A stretch of 64,000 bases of DNA from Acetobacterium paludosum (GCF_008086595.1 NZ_RXYA01000014.1:1-64000); one strand, 5' to 3'; counted from the first letter of the stretch, positions 29,704 through 38,885 are shown. A program made the numbers and translations. The notes: generated by a model not told the origin, from the letters alone.

Positions 29704-32700
29704 ATGAACGAGAATCAAACAAATGAAAAAACAAGTACTAAAAATGAAGGGCGAAAAAAAAGACATTTGTCCGCAAAACTAATCGGATTTATCTTTGCAA
29801 TTCTTGCAGTTGCCGTAGTCTCCCTAGGCGTCATTTCATATAATATGGGATCCTCAGCGATTACAAATCGCTCAAACGATGATGCAAAAGAATATGCCAC
29901 CGAAGGAGCTTCCCATATCGGCGCTATTATAACTGGAAATTTGGCAACACTTACTGAAGTTACCGGAAGAGCCGGTCTTTCTTCTATGGATTGGGCTACT
30001 CAGGTTGCAGCTTTATCGCCTGATGCCACTCAACTTGGTTATCAGGACATTGCAATCATGGATCTAAATGGCCACGCTAAATATGTACTGGGTGGCGGAG
30101 AGTTTGATTCTGCCGGCCAGTTTTGGTATGTAAATGGATTTAAAGGCGAAAGTGCTATTTCAGATGTTGCTGTCAGCAAGGTAACTTTACAACCCGTTGT
30201 TTTTGATGTCGCGCCGATTAAAAGCAATGGGCAGGTCGTGGGTCTACTCGTTGGCAGAAGAGATCCTACCTTTTTAAAAGATATCACCAATGCTTTAGGG
30301 GATGGCGTTGAAAAATACGGTCTTGTCGTTAATTCAGACGGCGAACTCATGGCCTATCCCGACGATCAGGTAATTATGAATCAGACTAATGTATTTGATG
30401 ACATTGACAAAAATGGACCTTTTAAAGACTTCGGACAAGCCCTAAAAGATCTTGGAACCAGGCAAACTGGCATGCTTTCATATCAACATAATGGCGAAAC
30501 AAAAATTGCCGCCACCGCACCCATTCCTGGGACCAATTGGACGTTGGTAATTACCGAAAATCAAACGAACGTCCTGGCACCCATGATCAATTTAAGAAAT
30601 GCCATTATAATTGCCTCAATTATTGTTTTCTTACTCGGTGGTCTCACCGCCTACATTTTAGCCAAGCGTCTGACCGCCCCTATTATTAAGCTTAAAGATG
30701 CCGCTGATAAATTGGCACTTGGTGATGTCGATGTAGAGGTTATTCCAACCAGTAATGATGAAATTGGCGAACTCATGATCGCCTTCGGCGAGATGGTTAA
30801 AAGCAGAAAACTTCAGGCCCAGGCCGCTCAGCGTTTAGCTGACGGAGATTTCAGTGTTGAAATCAATCCCGAGTCTGACCGAGATGTTCTCGCCTATTCC
30901 CTAAATTCAGTCATCAGCGAAATGAATAAACTTCATGATGGCATGGAAGAAATTAAAACCGCGATTATAGAGGGTCAACTGGATTTCAAAGGAAACACAG
31001 ACAACTATCCCGGTTCCTATAAAGATTTTCTTATCTGCGTGAATAAAATTGTGACTACCTTTAAGAACCCTCTCAAAGTTGCCATAAAATCCATTGAAAG
31101 AATTGGGGATGGTCGAATCCCGCCAAAGATTACAACCGAATATCGTGGGGACTTCAATGCCATAAAAAACAATATCAACTCCTGTATTGACGGTTTAGGT
31201 GCCTTGAAAGAAGGAAATGAAGTTTTAGCACTGATAAGCCAAAATGATTTTTCTGCAAAAATTGAAGGAAGCTACCAGGGAATATATGCTGAAATAGCTG
31301 AATCGATTAATGGCATTCATGACAAGCTGGTTCATATTGTTGATATTTCCAACCATATTGCAACCGGTGATATGACTGACCTTGCAGAACTGAAATCAGC
31401 TGGAAAACATAGTGAAAATGATAATCTAATACCAAGTTTAACAGCCATGATTGAAAACATTGTAATGCTGGTTGATGAAACGGATAAAATGGCTCGCGTG
31501 GCTATTGAAGGCGATTTGGATAACCGTGGTGATCTCAACGGTTTCCCAGGCGAATATGCCAAAGTCATCCAAGGCTTTAATAACACCCTGGATGCAGTCA
31601 CTGCCCCGATACAAGAAGCTTCTCGGGTATTAAACGAACTGTCACAGGGCAATCTGAGCATTGCCATGGAGGGTGATTTCAAAGGACAAAATGGTAAAAT
31701 CAAGGATGATATGAATAAAACTGTTAAATTTTTGAAACGCTATGTAGATGAAATTTCCGAAACATTAACACTCATTGGTGAGGGTGATCTCAGCCAGGAA
31801 ATCACGACTTACTATCATGGTGATTTTGTCAATATTAAAATTGCCATCAACAACATTACCACACATTTAAGCGAAGTCATGGCCGAGATTAATGATTCCG
31901 CCGGACAAGTCGAATCAGGTGCTATACAAATATCCGATGGCGGTCAGGCCCTAGCCCAGGGAACAACCGAACAGGCAAGTTCCATTCAGGAACTAACCGC
32001 CTCTATTGAGGAGGTTGCCGCAGAAACCAAGCGCAATGCACTTGGCGCCAACGAAGCCAACAATCGAGCGATTGAAGTTCGAACGAATGCACAGATTGGA
32101 AATGATCGAATGGAAAAAATGGTCACAGCCATGGTAGAAATCAATGATTCATCTAACAGCATTTCAAAAATCATCAAGGTCATTGACGATATTGCTTTCC
32201 AAACAAATATTCTAGCCTTAAATGCCGCCGTTGAAGCTGCCAGAGCTGGACAGCAGGGGAAAGGTTTTGCGGTAGTTGCAGAAGAAGTTCGTTCACTGGC
32301 TGCAAGAAGTGCAGAAGCTGCCAAAGAAACAACCAGCCTCATTGAAGGATCCATTGAAAAAGTGGAAGTTGGAACAAAGATTGCCGACGAAACAGCTGAA
32401 AGTTTGAGAGATATTTTAAATCATATTGAAAAAGTTGCTAGCTTAGTTGGGAATATTGCCCAGGCTTCCAACGATCAAGCTTCAGAAATCGCCCAAATCA
32501 CTCAAGGGATCGAGCAGGTTTCTCAAGTGGTTCAAACCAACTCTGCTACTGCTGAAGAAAGTGCTGCTGCCAGTGAAGAGCTAACTGGCCAGGCACAAAT
32601 GCTTAAAGGCATGGTGGATACATTTAAACTGAAAAGTCACGACAATATCGGTTTGGGAATGAAGGAGCATCCAACCGTTTCAAAATCCGAAAAACAATCA

Positions 32701-32760
32701 GACAGTTCTGCTCCTAAACCAAGAATCGTATTAGATGATATGGAAATGGATAAGTACTAA
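29704..32760 (+). CDS. Methyl-accepting chemotaxis protein with a long HAMP array
   Basis: A 1018-residue transmembrane chemoreceptor. TM1 is at about 22-44, an extracellular dCache-like sensor spans about 45-295, and TM2 is at about 297-320. Then come roughly nine HAMP-like repeats, recognisable by recurring 'xGDx' turns such as LALGDVDVEV, RLADGDFSVEI, ERIGDGRIPPKI and LIGEGDLSQEI. The carboxyl signalling hairpin ends with tip sequence '[20 protein letters not shown]'. The tail IVLDDMEMDKY is nearly repeated in the second receptor. The ATG follows AGAGGG. The ligand is unknown. Confidence 0.93.
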   Translation: MNENQTNEKTSTKNEGRKKRHLSAKLIGFIFAILAVAVVSLGVISYNMGSSAITNRSNDDAKEYATEGASHIGAIITGNLATLTEVTGRAGLSSMDWATQVAALSPDATQLGYQDIAIMDLNGHAKYVLGGGEFDSAGQFWYVNGFKGESAISDVAVSKVTLQPVVFDVAPIKSNGQVVGLLVGRRDPTFLKDITNALGDGVEKYGLVVNSDGELMAYPDDQVIMNQTNVFDDIDKNGPFKDFGQALKDLGTRQTGMLSYQHNGETKIAATAPIPGTNWTLVITENQTNVLAPMINLRNAIIIASIIVFLLGGLTAYILAKRLTAPIIKLKDAADKLALGDVDVEVIPTSNDEIGELMIAFGEMVKSRKLQAQAAQRLADGDFSVEINPESDRDVLAYSLNSVISEMNKLHDGMEEIKTAIIEGQLDFKGNTDNYPGSYKDFLICVNKIVTTFKNPLKVAIKSIERIGDGRIPPKITTEYRGDFNAIKNNINSCIDGLGALKEGNEVLALISQNDFSAKIEGSYQGIYAEIAESINGIHDKLVHIVDISNHIATGDMTDLAELKSAGKHSENDNLIPSLTAMIENIVMLVDETDKMARVAIEGDLDNRGDLNGFPGEYAKVIQGFNNTLDAVTAPIQEASRVLNELSQGNLSIAMEGDFKGQNGKIKDDMNKTVKFLKRYVDEISETLTLIGEGDLSQEITTYYHGDFVNIKIAINNITTHLSEVMAEINDSAGQVESGAIQISDGGQALAQGTTEQASSIQELTASIEEVAAETKRNALGANEANNRAIEVRTNAQIGNDRMEKMVTAMVEINDSSNSISKIIKVIDDIAFQTNILALNAAVEAARAGQQGKGFAVVAEEVRSLAARSAEAAKETTSLIEGSIEKVEVGTKIADETAESLRDILNHIEKVASLVGNIAQASNDQASEIAQITQGIEQVSQVVQTNSATAEESAAASEELTGQAQMLKGMVDTFKLKSHDNIGLGMKEHPTVSKSEKQSDSSAPKPRIVLDDMEMDKY

Positions 32761-32786
32761 CTAAACTTTACTATTGATGATTTATC

Positions 32787-32839
32787 CACAAAAATCCTTT
32801 CGGGTTCAATTCACACATGAATCCGAAAGGATTTTTGTG
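32787..32839 (+). terminator. Terminator of the first chemoreceptor gene
   Basis: A 17-base perfect stem (CACAAAAATCCTTTCGG / CCGAAAGGATTTTTGTG) extended by GTTCA/TGAAT, with T residues built into the 3' arm. Confidence 0.85.
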
Positions 32840-32944
32840 CTCTTTGTTCAACCCTGATATTCGTTTGTTATTTTTTAATCAAAGTCCTTTTTATTATTAT
32901 CCTGCCATGTTATACTTAACTTACTAATAATGGAGGTTTTTTCT

Positions 32945-34063
32945 ATGCCATTGACTTTTTACGGTGAACGCGGTCTTGTAACTAGCATTATTCTTGATAT
33001 GGGAACCGATATCGCAAAACAAAAAAAATTTTTAAAAACGATCAAATTTTCTGATAATTATGAACCGACCTGGATTTCTGATACTGTCAAAATTGATTTT
33101 ATCGTTGAGCCCTCACTTTCCCAGTTTGGCAGTCCAAATCTGATTATCATCGCTGAAGAAAAGTTCCTTCAACGCCATGTTATTTTTGTTGAAGCCAGAA
33201 TTTGCGCTTATAATGATGCTTCAGAAAAACTAAATGTCAGTTTACTGCCTAATTCCTATAAGGGTGTGTCCAATAAACTGAATATTAAACTTGCCCTGAT
33301 GTATCGCTTTGCAAAAGCCTACAACAGCATGAAAGAAGACAGTGTTATTGAATCAGCCAATACCGCTTCAAAAGTCTATCATGATGTCCCAAGAACCTTG
33401 AAAAAGCCGAGTATGATTAAATTGTGTATCGAAAATTTCGGATACAATCCCGATTTCCTATTCGTTGCCTTAACCAATGATCCGATGGATGTTATCCCTT
33501 TTAAGAACAAGAAATTTCTTCCCGCAATTGGGGTCACAAGCTGGCACACCGAAAGAAAATCATTTGGTCTTATTTCTTATGCTATGCTGGATGATAACAA
33601 TATTATTGAAAGAACACACGGTTATTATCCCATTGCTAAACGGAACTTTCTTCATTTACCCGCTGAAATCGGGACCAACGACAATGATCCCTCTGTCAAA
33701 ACAATTGTTATGGATCAATGGAATCCGATCTTAAAGCTAAACCTGGAAGAATTTATTCTCTCCTTATCGGACAAACTGACAACCGGAAAGATCATTATCT
33801 TCAATGGTTCCTACAGTGTCAAATCAGCCGACGGAAGAACCTTGGTCAAACTCTTTGCCGATAAAGATAAAATGTATATCGCTCTGAGAAACGATAATAT
33901 ACCGGAACATTTCGAAGACGAACCGAAAATAAAAATCGGAGTTGGACCCAATGCCAAATCCTTTGTGCTTATTTACTCCGGCACAGATGATCTGACTGAT
34001 GATCAGCCCAATAAACTGCGGGATGACCTCACCCGAATTATCATTGATTTTGTCGAAAGATAA
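32945..34063 (+). CDS. Hypothetical 372-residue protein
   Basis: No domain recognised. The start is the ATG at 32945, 8 bases after GGAGG; an ATG five codons upstream overlaps that site. The protein is soluble, mixed alpha/beta, without signal peptide. Distinct stretches are 'MPLTFYGERGLVTSIILDM', 'ITSWHTERKS'-like GVTSWHTERKSFGLIS and 'FLHLPAEIGTNDNDP'. An extended -10 (TGTTATACT) lies just upstream. It stands alone between the chemoreceptor terminator and a large inverted repeat, convergent with the polymer-forming protein gene. Confidence 0.75.
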   Translation: MPLTFYGERGLVTSIILDMGTDIAKQKKFLKTIKFSDNYEPTWISDTVKIDFIVEPSLSQFGSPNLIIIAEEKFLQRHVIFVEARICAYNDASEKLNVSLLPNSYKGVSNKLNIKLALMYRFAKAYNSMKEDSVIESANTASKVYHDVPRTLKKPSMIKLCIENFGYNPDFLFVALTNDPMDVIPFKNKKFLPAIGVTSWHTERKSFGLISYAMLDDNNIIERTHGYYPIAKRNFLHLPAEIGTNDNDPSVKTIVMDQWNPILKLNLEEFILSLSDKLTTGKIIIFNGSYSVKSADGRTLVKLFADKDKMYIALRNDNIPEHFEDEPKIKIGVGPNAKSFVLIYSGTDDLTDDQPNKLRDDLTRIIIDFVER

Positions 34064-34083
34064 CGTCGATAACACCAAATTTA

Positions 34084-34175
34084 AAGGCCAATTGTTTTAT
34101 CATTGTATGTGGCAAACACAAACAGAAAAATCCTGTTTGTTATGATGTCCACAACCAGATAAAACAATTGGCCTT
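34084..34175. repeat. Large nested inverted repeat between convergent genes
   Basis: Two perfect 18-base arms (34084-34101 and 34158-34175, beginning AAGGCCAATTG) enclose 56 bases that hold a second stem ACAAACAG/CTGTTTGT and a TGTGG/CCACA pairing. It can serve as a two-way terminator, but its size and nesting are greater than needed. Confidence 0.7.
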
Positions 34176-34209
34176 ATTCATTTTACTTTTCAGCGCTTAG
34201 ATCGGATTC

Positions 34210-35496
34210 TTATTTGTTTTCCTCTGAATCTTCAACTGACTGATTTTCATCTTTTTCTTCAATCGCTAATACCTCTTCGGCAACGTCATTATTAATTTTT
34301 TCAGTAAATACAAGTTCTGTCATTAAATCTCGTTCCTCTTTTAATTTTCTGTTGGTGAAAAGGATATTGTATCCCATAAATCCCAGTCCGAAAAGCATCA
34401 GGAAGAATCCCACGAAACCACCTAAGAAAGGGATGAATTCTAAAATAATCACAGCAGCAGCAATAATTAAAACTGAAACGAAAGAGCTCAACAACGGTTT
34501 CATTTTATCATTAAAGAACCTGCCCAAAAGTTTTGAGAATACGACAACTGCTATCGGCATACTGAGGATGCATGTTGCAATAATCAGCAGCGTCATGGCA
34601 ATACCGAAAGGCACGTAAATAATAAAGGACAATCCTATCAGTAAGGGTGAAATAAACAGCAACGCCGCCCCTATTCCCAGCGATGCCAATATATGCTTTT
34701 TGGCCATAATACCGGTATTTTCGTTGAAGTCTTTGGTCAGGAAAGTAATCAATAACCAGATAACCAGTATAAATGCCAGCTTGGTAATAATGGATAAAAT
34801 AATGGAACCAATACTTGTTCCTTGATCTTTTTCCACTGTCTGTTCCTTCACTTGTTCCCAATTAATTGTTGGTACTGATGCATTAGCAGATACAATGGCT
34901 TCATTAGCACTGCGATTATCAATTGCTCCAGTAACTTTAGCATTGTTGCTGATAATCAACTGTTCTACATCTGATTCCACATAGCCATTCACGGTACCGT
35001 TAATGTTTGCATTTCCAGCATTGAAACGAAGGTTTCGACCAACGTTTCCATCCATATAAGCGCGGGAAGAAGCAATATAAAGATCCCGATTGATCGTTGC
35101 GGTATTACTGATGGTCACATTATTTCCAGCTGAAAACACATCACCATCGACTAAACCATTGATAGTCACCTGATTTCCGGCGGTGTAAAGATTCCCATTT
35201 ATTTTCCCGTTAATGGTAACGGTATTTCCCGCTGCAAAAACATCGCCGTTGTATTCCCCGTCCAGGATAACCGAATTGCCAGCAAAAAAAGTAGTTGAAT
35301 TAAATACCGATTTAACCGCGATATTGGAACCTGCAAAAAACAAATCATTGTCCGATACCGTCGCATCTGTAATACTAATATTTCCTGAGTTATCGTAATA
35401 GCCCTCATATTTTTCCGAAGCGCCAAAAGCCGTTGAAACAGTGATGAGCAGAATCATCACCATCATTAAAACTGACAAACTTATTTTTTTAAACAT
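34210..35496 (-). CDS. Polymer-forming (bactofilin-like) membrane protein
   Basis: A 428-residue exported membrane protein. A signal peptide (about 1-25, ending ...TVSTAFGA) is followed by a right-handed beta-helix-like region (about 45-200) of repeated units such as 'GNTVTINGKINGNLYTAG', then about four TM segments (230-375) and an acidic charged tail. The repeats resemble bactofilin-type polymer-forming domains. Unlike cytoplasmic bactofilins, this one appears to place the repeats outside. It is the last gene after the ECF sigma and small membrane protein genes (36-base gap), suggesting an envelope-stress or surface role. Confidence 0.8.
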   Translation of the reverse strand: MFKKISLSVLMMVMILLITVSTAFGASEKYEGYYDNSGNISITDATVSDNDLFFAGSNIAVKSVFNSTTFFAGNSVILDGEYNGDVFAAGNTVTINGKINGNLYTAGNQVTINGLVDGDVFSAGNNVTISNTATINRDLYIASSRAYMDGNVGRNLRFNAGNANINGTVNGYVESDVEQLIISNNAKVTGAIDNRSANEAIVSANASVPTINWEQVKEQTVEKDQGTSIGSIILSIITKLAFILVIWLLITFLTKDFNENTGIMAKKHILASLGIGAALLFISPLLIGLSFIIYVPFGIAMTLLIIATCILSMPIAVVVFSKLLGRFFNDKMKPLLSSFVSVLIIAAAVIILEFIPFLGGFVGFFLMLFGLGFMGYNILFTNRKLKEERDLMTELVFTEKINNDVAEEVLAIEEKDENQSVEDSEENK

Positions 35497-35532
35497 TACC
35501 CTATCTCCTTCATTTTTATTACAATCACGTGT

Positions 35533-35922
35533 TTACCAAAATCTCTGTTCATTTTTTAAATGCGCAATCAAGAAATAAATTCCTGTGCATATGAGTACTG
35601 AAAAGATGAATGAAAGGGCCCTAAAACATTCCCATAATTGATTTGAATAATCAATAACCATGCTGGTAAAAATCGAAACTAGAAATGTGTTCTGACTGGC
35701 TGGAAAAATCGCACATCTGATCATGAGAACCGAAAAAGCCATCGCTAATACAAAAATCAAAGGATAAAACCAATCAATGGAAGTGACCGGTTCATTTGCT
35801 TTATTAATCCGCCTCATAATGCTTAACTTCTGGCTTTCAAATGGTATGGACAAAACAAAATTTTTAACGGCTTCATCCTTAAATCCCAAACATTCTATTA
35901 TCATCTTGTCTAAATTTTCCAT
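35533..35922 (-). CDS. Small two-TM protein, probable anti-sigma partner
   Basis: A 129-residue protein with a cytoplasmic amino part of about 48 residues and two TM segments ('WFYPLIFVLAMAFSVLMIR' and 'LSFIFSVLICTGIYFLIA'). It begins 3 bases after the ECF sigma stop, which is the usual position for a membrane anti-sigma factor. No zinc-binding anti-sigma motif (HxxxCxxC) is present, so the role rests on context. Confidence 0.65.
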   Translation of the reverse strand: MENLDKMIIECLGFKDEAVKNFVLSIPFESQKLSIMRRINKANEPVTSIDWFYPLIFVLAMAFSVLMIRCAIFPASQNTFLVSIFTSMVIDYSNQLWECFRALSFIFSVLICTGIYFLIAHLKNEQRFW

Positions 35923-35925
35923 GTC

Positions 35926-36483
35926 TCATTCCTCCTTCATCATATTTTTGAGCTTGCTGCAGGCCCGATTTAATCGTGATGACAATGTCCCCATAGGAAT
36001 TTTTAAAAATTCGCAAATGGTCTTATAATCCCAATCATAATAAAACCGTAGAATGACGACACCCCTGAGCTCATGGGGCAAACATTCCAGATGCTTTTTC
36101 ATCTCTCCAAAATCCAGGGAATCAATATTATTGTAGCTCAGGGCCGCGTCATTATAAAAGGATTCACTGTTTTCTATATCATCAAGAGAGATCATTGTTT
36201 TTTTCTTTCGTAAAAGATCAAAACACCCATTATGGACAATTTTTAAAAACCAGTTTTTAAAATTACTCCCTAACCTGTACTGCTTGATTTTTGTGAATGC
36301 TTTTATAAAACTTTCAGCTACCACATCCTGTGCATCAAATTGATTATTAAGAAGGGAATACGCATAAATATAAGCATATTTTTCATAGCGTTCAACTAAT
36401 GGTTCGAAATATTGAGAATGACCGCTGGCAATATACTTCTCGATCAGCTCATCATCCAATCCCCCTTCTTTATATTTTTTCAA
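35926..36483 (-). CDS. ECF-type RNA polymerase sigma factor
   Basis: A 185-residue sigma-70 family factor of the extracytoplasmic type. Region 2 includes 'YAYSLLNNQFDAQDVVAESFIKAF'-like sequence (given here in part, about 30-75), and region 4 has 'LRGVVILRFYYDWDYKTICE' followed by 'GTLSSRLNRACSKLKN' (about 130-182). It heads an operon with a small membrane protein and the polymer-forming protein. Its own promoter was not identified. The 230 bases upstream to acetolactate decarboxylase hold no gene. Confidence 0.9.
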   Translation of the reverse strand: MKKYKEGGLDDELIEKYIASGHSQYFEPLVERYEKYAYIYAYSLLNNQFDAQDVVAESFIKAFTKIKQYRLGSNFKNWFLKIVHNGCFDLLRKKKTMISLDDIENSESFYNDAALSYNNIDSLDFGEMKKHLECLPHELRGVVILRFYYDWDYKTICEFLKIPMGTLSSRLNRACSKLKNMMKEE

Positions 36484-36714
36484 TCAAATTATACCTCCGT
36501 TTTTTCTGCACACTTATATAACGAGACCAAGTCGATTTTTCTTCCCGAATTAATGAAAATATTTTTTTAGAAAAACTGCCGATTCCGCATACAGGAAAAA
36601 GCCGATAATAGCAGACGGTGTATCTGGAATTTTCATTCATATTTCATAAGCTCCATTTCCATGATTCACAATGCTGACGATTGATCTCAAACTGTCATTT
36701 TCAGATCTGATTAT

Positions 36715-37506
36715 TTATTGCTCAACCGCATCAAGTTCACTACCTAAATCCTTCACCGATCCTTCTGGTTCAGTCGGCGATACCGCCATTACAAAACCGT
36801 CGGTGCTGTCAGCAAATGCCAGAGCCTTATCAAAACTCACATCCAGCAAATGTCCCCCCTGTGTTCGATCTTCGGAAATAAAATGGAAATGATAACCTGG
36901 GACATTGACTCCCCCAATATAATCAGGACACCAGATTCCAACGATGCTTCCGGTAACATTAGTAAAACTAAAAACCGATTGTTGCTTGACCGCCTCAGTC
37001 ATAACCGGATACGGCTTTTCCTGACGGGGTACCGAACGAGCCTGAATGGTCTTAAATGTCCCGTCAATTCTAAATACATAAAATAAGTTCTTATTCTCAA
37101 TGAGCTTGTCCAATTCCGCTTTTAAAGCATCAAGATTGGCGATATTGGTAAGTTCCACTGTGGCATCCTTATCAAAATGAGTCACCACTGCAAAAGGTGT
37201 GGTTTCCGTATCTGACACTTTCACTACTTCACCAGTGGATTTAACCTTATAGGCTGTATTATCAATCATCACCATTTCTCCATCTAATGCATTAAATGTT
37301 CCGATACCAACGTCTCCATAATTCTTCAGCTCGCCAGAACTTATGAATCCATCATAATTTCCCGCCAAAAGAGAATTAATGGTGGACACCTGATAAAGAG
37401 TATCATTTTTTTTAAGGGATAAGGCTTCATCAGCAGAATTTGCACATCCAGCCAAAAGACCGACACATAAAACCGGGAGCAGGACTATTTTTATTATATT
37501 TTTCAC
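36715..37506 (-). CDS. Acetolactate decarboxylase, lipoprotein form
   Basis: Alpha-acetolactate decarboxylase converts acetolactate to acetoin. The 263 residues carry family sequence 'YVFRIDGTFKTIQARSVP', 'VGIWCPDYIGGVNVPGYHFH' and the zinc ligands His206, His208 and His219 (HFHFISEDRTQGGH). The protein starts with a lipoprotein signal peptide with lipobox LLAGC (Cys21), so it should be anchored outside the membrane, where acetolactate would have to be exported or come from outside. GTG start behind AGGAG. It has its own promoter and no acetolactate synthase nearby. Confidence 0.88.
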   Translation of the reverse strand: MKNIIKIVLLPVLCVGLLAGCANSADEALSLKKNDTLYQVSTINSLLAGNYDGFISSGELKNYGDVGIGTFNALDGEMVMIDNTAYKVKSTGEVVKVSDTETTPFAVVTHFDKDATVELTNIANLDALKAELDKLIENKNLFYVFRIDGTFKTIQARSVPRQEKPYPVMTEAVKQQSVFSFTNVTGSIVGIWCPDYIGGVNVPGYHFHFISEDRTQGGHLLDVSFDKALAFADSTDGFVMAVSPTEPEGSVKDLGSELDAVEQ

Positions 37507-37544
37507 AGGTCTCCTCTTAATCTTTCTATTAGTAATTTATCTCC

Positions 37545-37573
37545 ATTATATATGAATAAGAATAATATAACAA
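37545..37573 (-). promoter_or_regulatory. Promoter of the acetolactate decarboxylase gene
   Basis: Minus strand TTGTTA (37568-37573), 17-base spacer, TATAAT (37545-37550). Confidence 0.75.
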
Positions 37574-37604
37574 TTTCATTTTGATGAAAATAATTAAAGT
37601 AGCA

Positions 37605-38207
37605 TTAGCACTCTCGAAATTTAGCCTTATATGCAGTTCCTTTATATCCATCCAGCTGCACCGTTATAGCCGTTCCATCTTTATTAATCCATGCCATTCC
37701 ATAAAGCAGCTTATCCCTATCCAGTGGATTTTCAACACAAATTACTTCTATTCCTTCTCCCCCAAGTATTCTTTTTACTTCTTCATAACTCATTCCTTCT
37801 TTTATACTTACCACTTGAATTGGTGTTACACTCATATTACCTAGCGCAATCAATTCACTCTCACACTCAGGCGTTGAAATTCCTTTAAGTGTGACCCGTT
37901 CTCTATCATTATAAGCGATACAAACGCCGTAACCGGTGTTTGTATCAATATAAGTGTATAAACCGTCCTCATCAACTTCCGGAACAGCGCCCAAAATATC
38001 GTCAACTTCGGCTTTAAATTGATTCATTTTAACCTGACTATAAAAATTAAAGATCGCATTATCATTTACATCATTTAATTTTACAACAGAACACCTTTGG
38101 ATTGTATCATCACCTGTATTATTCTGATCATAGCGTAAAAGTATAATTATCCAAACCAGAAATAATAGGATCCCAATTAAATGCAGGATCAAAGTAGTTT
38201 CAGACAT
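37605..38207 (-). CDS. Membrane-anchored protein with a SmpA/BLIP-like repeat
   Basis: About 200 residues: an amino TM anchor ('LILHLIGILLFLVWIIILL') and two related outside repeats. Motifs 'YSQVKMNQFKAEVDDIL', 'DTNTGYGVCIAY' and 'SIKEGMSYEEVKRILGGEG' match its neighbour at 38343, and the 'GMSYEEVKRILG' pattern is typical of SmpA/BLIP-fold domains. The start at 38207 follows GGGGGGTG; an earlier in-frame ATG has no ribosome site. Function unknown; likely envelope protein. It follows the paralogue but is separated by a terminator. Confidence 0.75.
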   Translation of the reverse strand: MSETTLILHLIGILLFLVWIIILLRYDQNNTGDDTIQRCSVVKLNDVNDNAIFNFYSQVKMNQFKAEVDDILGAVPEVDEDGLYTYIDTNTGYGVCIAYNDRERVTLKGISTPECESELIALGNMSVTPIQVVSIKEGMSYEEVKRILGGEGIEVICVENPLDRDKLLYGMAWINKDGTAITVQLDGYKGTAYKAKFREC

Positions 38208-38303
38208 TATACTCACCCCCCTTTCCCACAATTAAGTCCTGTTAATATCTATAGCCTTTCGCTTTTTTAATACCCCATAATTTTTCGTAGAAACGTTTGC
38301 ACT

Positions 38304-38331
38304 AAAAAAAGGCCTTCACAAGCCTTTTTTT
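38304..38331 (-). terminator. Terminator behind the lipoprotein gene
   Basis: AAAAAAAGGC (38304-38313) and GCCTTTTTTT (38322-38331) pair around 8 bases; T7 run on the minus strand. It separates the two paralogues. Confidence 0.85.
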
Positions 38332-38342
38332 AAGAAAAACAA

Positions 38343-38885
38343 TCATTTCCAGTATTTAATATCTCTAACCGTTCCTTCATAACCATTAAAAGTTATATAA
38401 ATTCCAGTTTCATCATCATTGAACCAAATCATCATAGAAATTGGATTATTCTCATCTTCTGGATTTACTGTTGTAATGGTCTCTTTCCCTTCCGAACCAA
38501 GAATTGTCTTTACCTCATCATAAGTCATTCCTTCAGAGATACTTGCTACTTGATCTTCTGTTACTGTTGCATTACTTAGTTTAAATATTTTAGTATTATC
38601 AGCATTATACATTGCTTTTGTTTTAACAAAATTATCGGAATCATAATAAACAGTAACACCGTAACCCGTATCCTTATCCGAATAAATAAAGCCATTATCC
38701 TTTTCTTTCGGAGTAACCTTTAAAGTATTATCGACATCATCTTTTGACTGTCCAAGTTGAACTTTATTGTAAAAATTGTAGGCATCCTTAACTGCTCCGT
38801 TATTACCGCAACCTGAACACATAATCACCAAACTCAAGGAAAATATTACTGCTGGTATAAATCGGCTAAATTTAATTTTTTTCAT
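38343..38885 (-). CDS. Lipoprotein with two SmpA/BLIP-like repeats
   Basis: A 180-residue exported lipoprotein: signal peptide with lipobox MCSGC (Cys26), then two similar halves: 'NFYNKVQLGQSKDDVDNTL' ... 'DTGYGVTVYYD' and 'SISEGMTYDEVKTILGSEG'. Paralogue of the membrane protein at 37605. Fold resembles the BLIP/SmpA type found in many Firmicute lipoproteins of unknown role. The start is the ATG at 38885 behind AAGGAG. A consensus promoter lies directly upstream. Confidence 0.8.
   Translation of the reverse strand: MKKIKFSRFIPAVIFSLSLVIMCSGCGNNGAVKDAYNFYNKVQLGQSKDDVDNTLKVTPKEKDNGFIYSDKDTGYGVTVYYDSDNFVKTKAMYNADNTKIFKLSNATVTEDQVASISEGMTYDEVKTILGSEGKETITTVNPEDENNPISMMIWFNDDETGIYITFNGYEGTVRDIKYWK

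Noticed and set aside
31332-32354. Minus-strand open frames opposite the chemoreceptor genes, also near 62551-62916
   Set aside because: They arise from Ala/Glu-rich coiled-coil codons read backwards and show the same pattern in both receptors.
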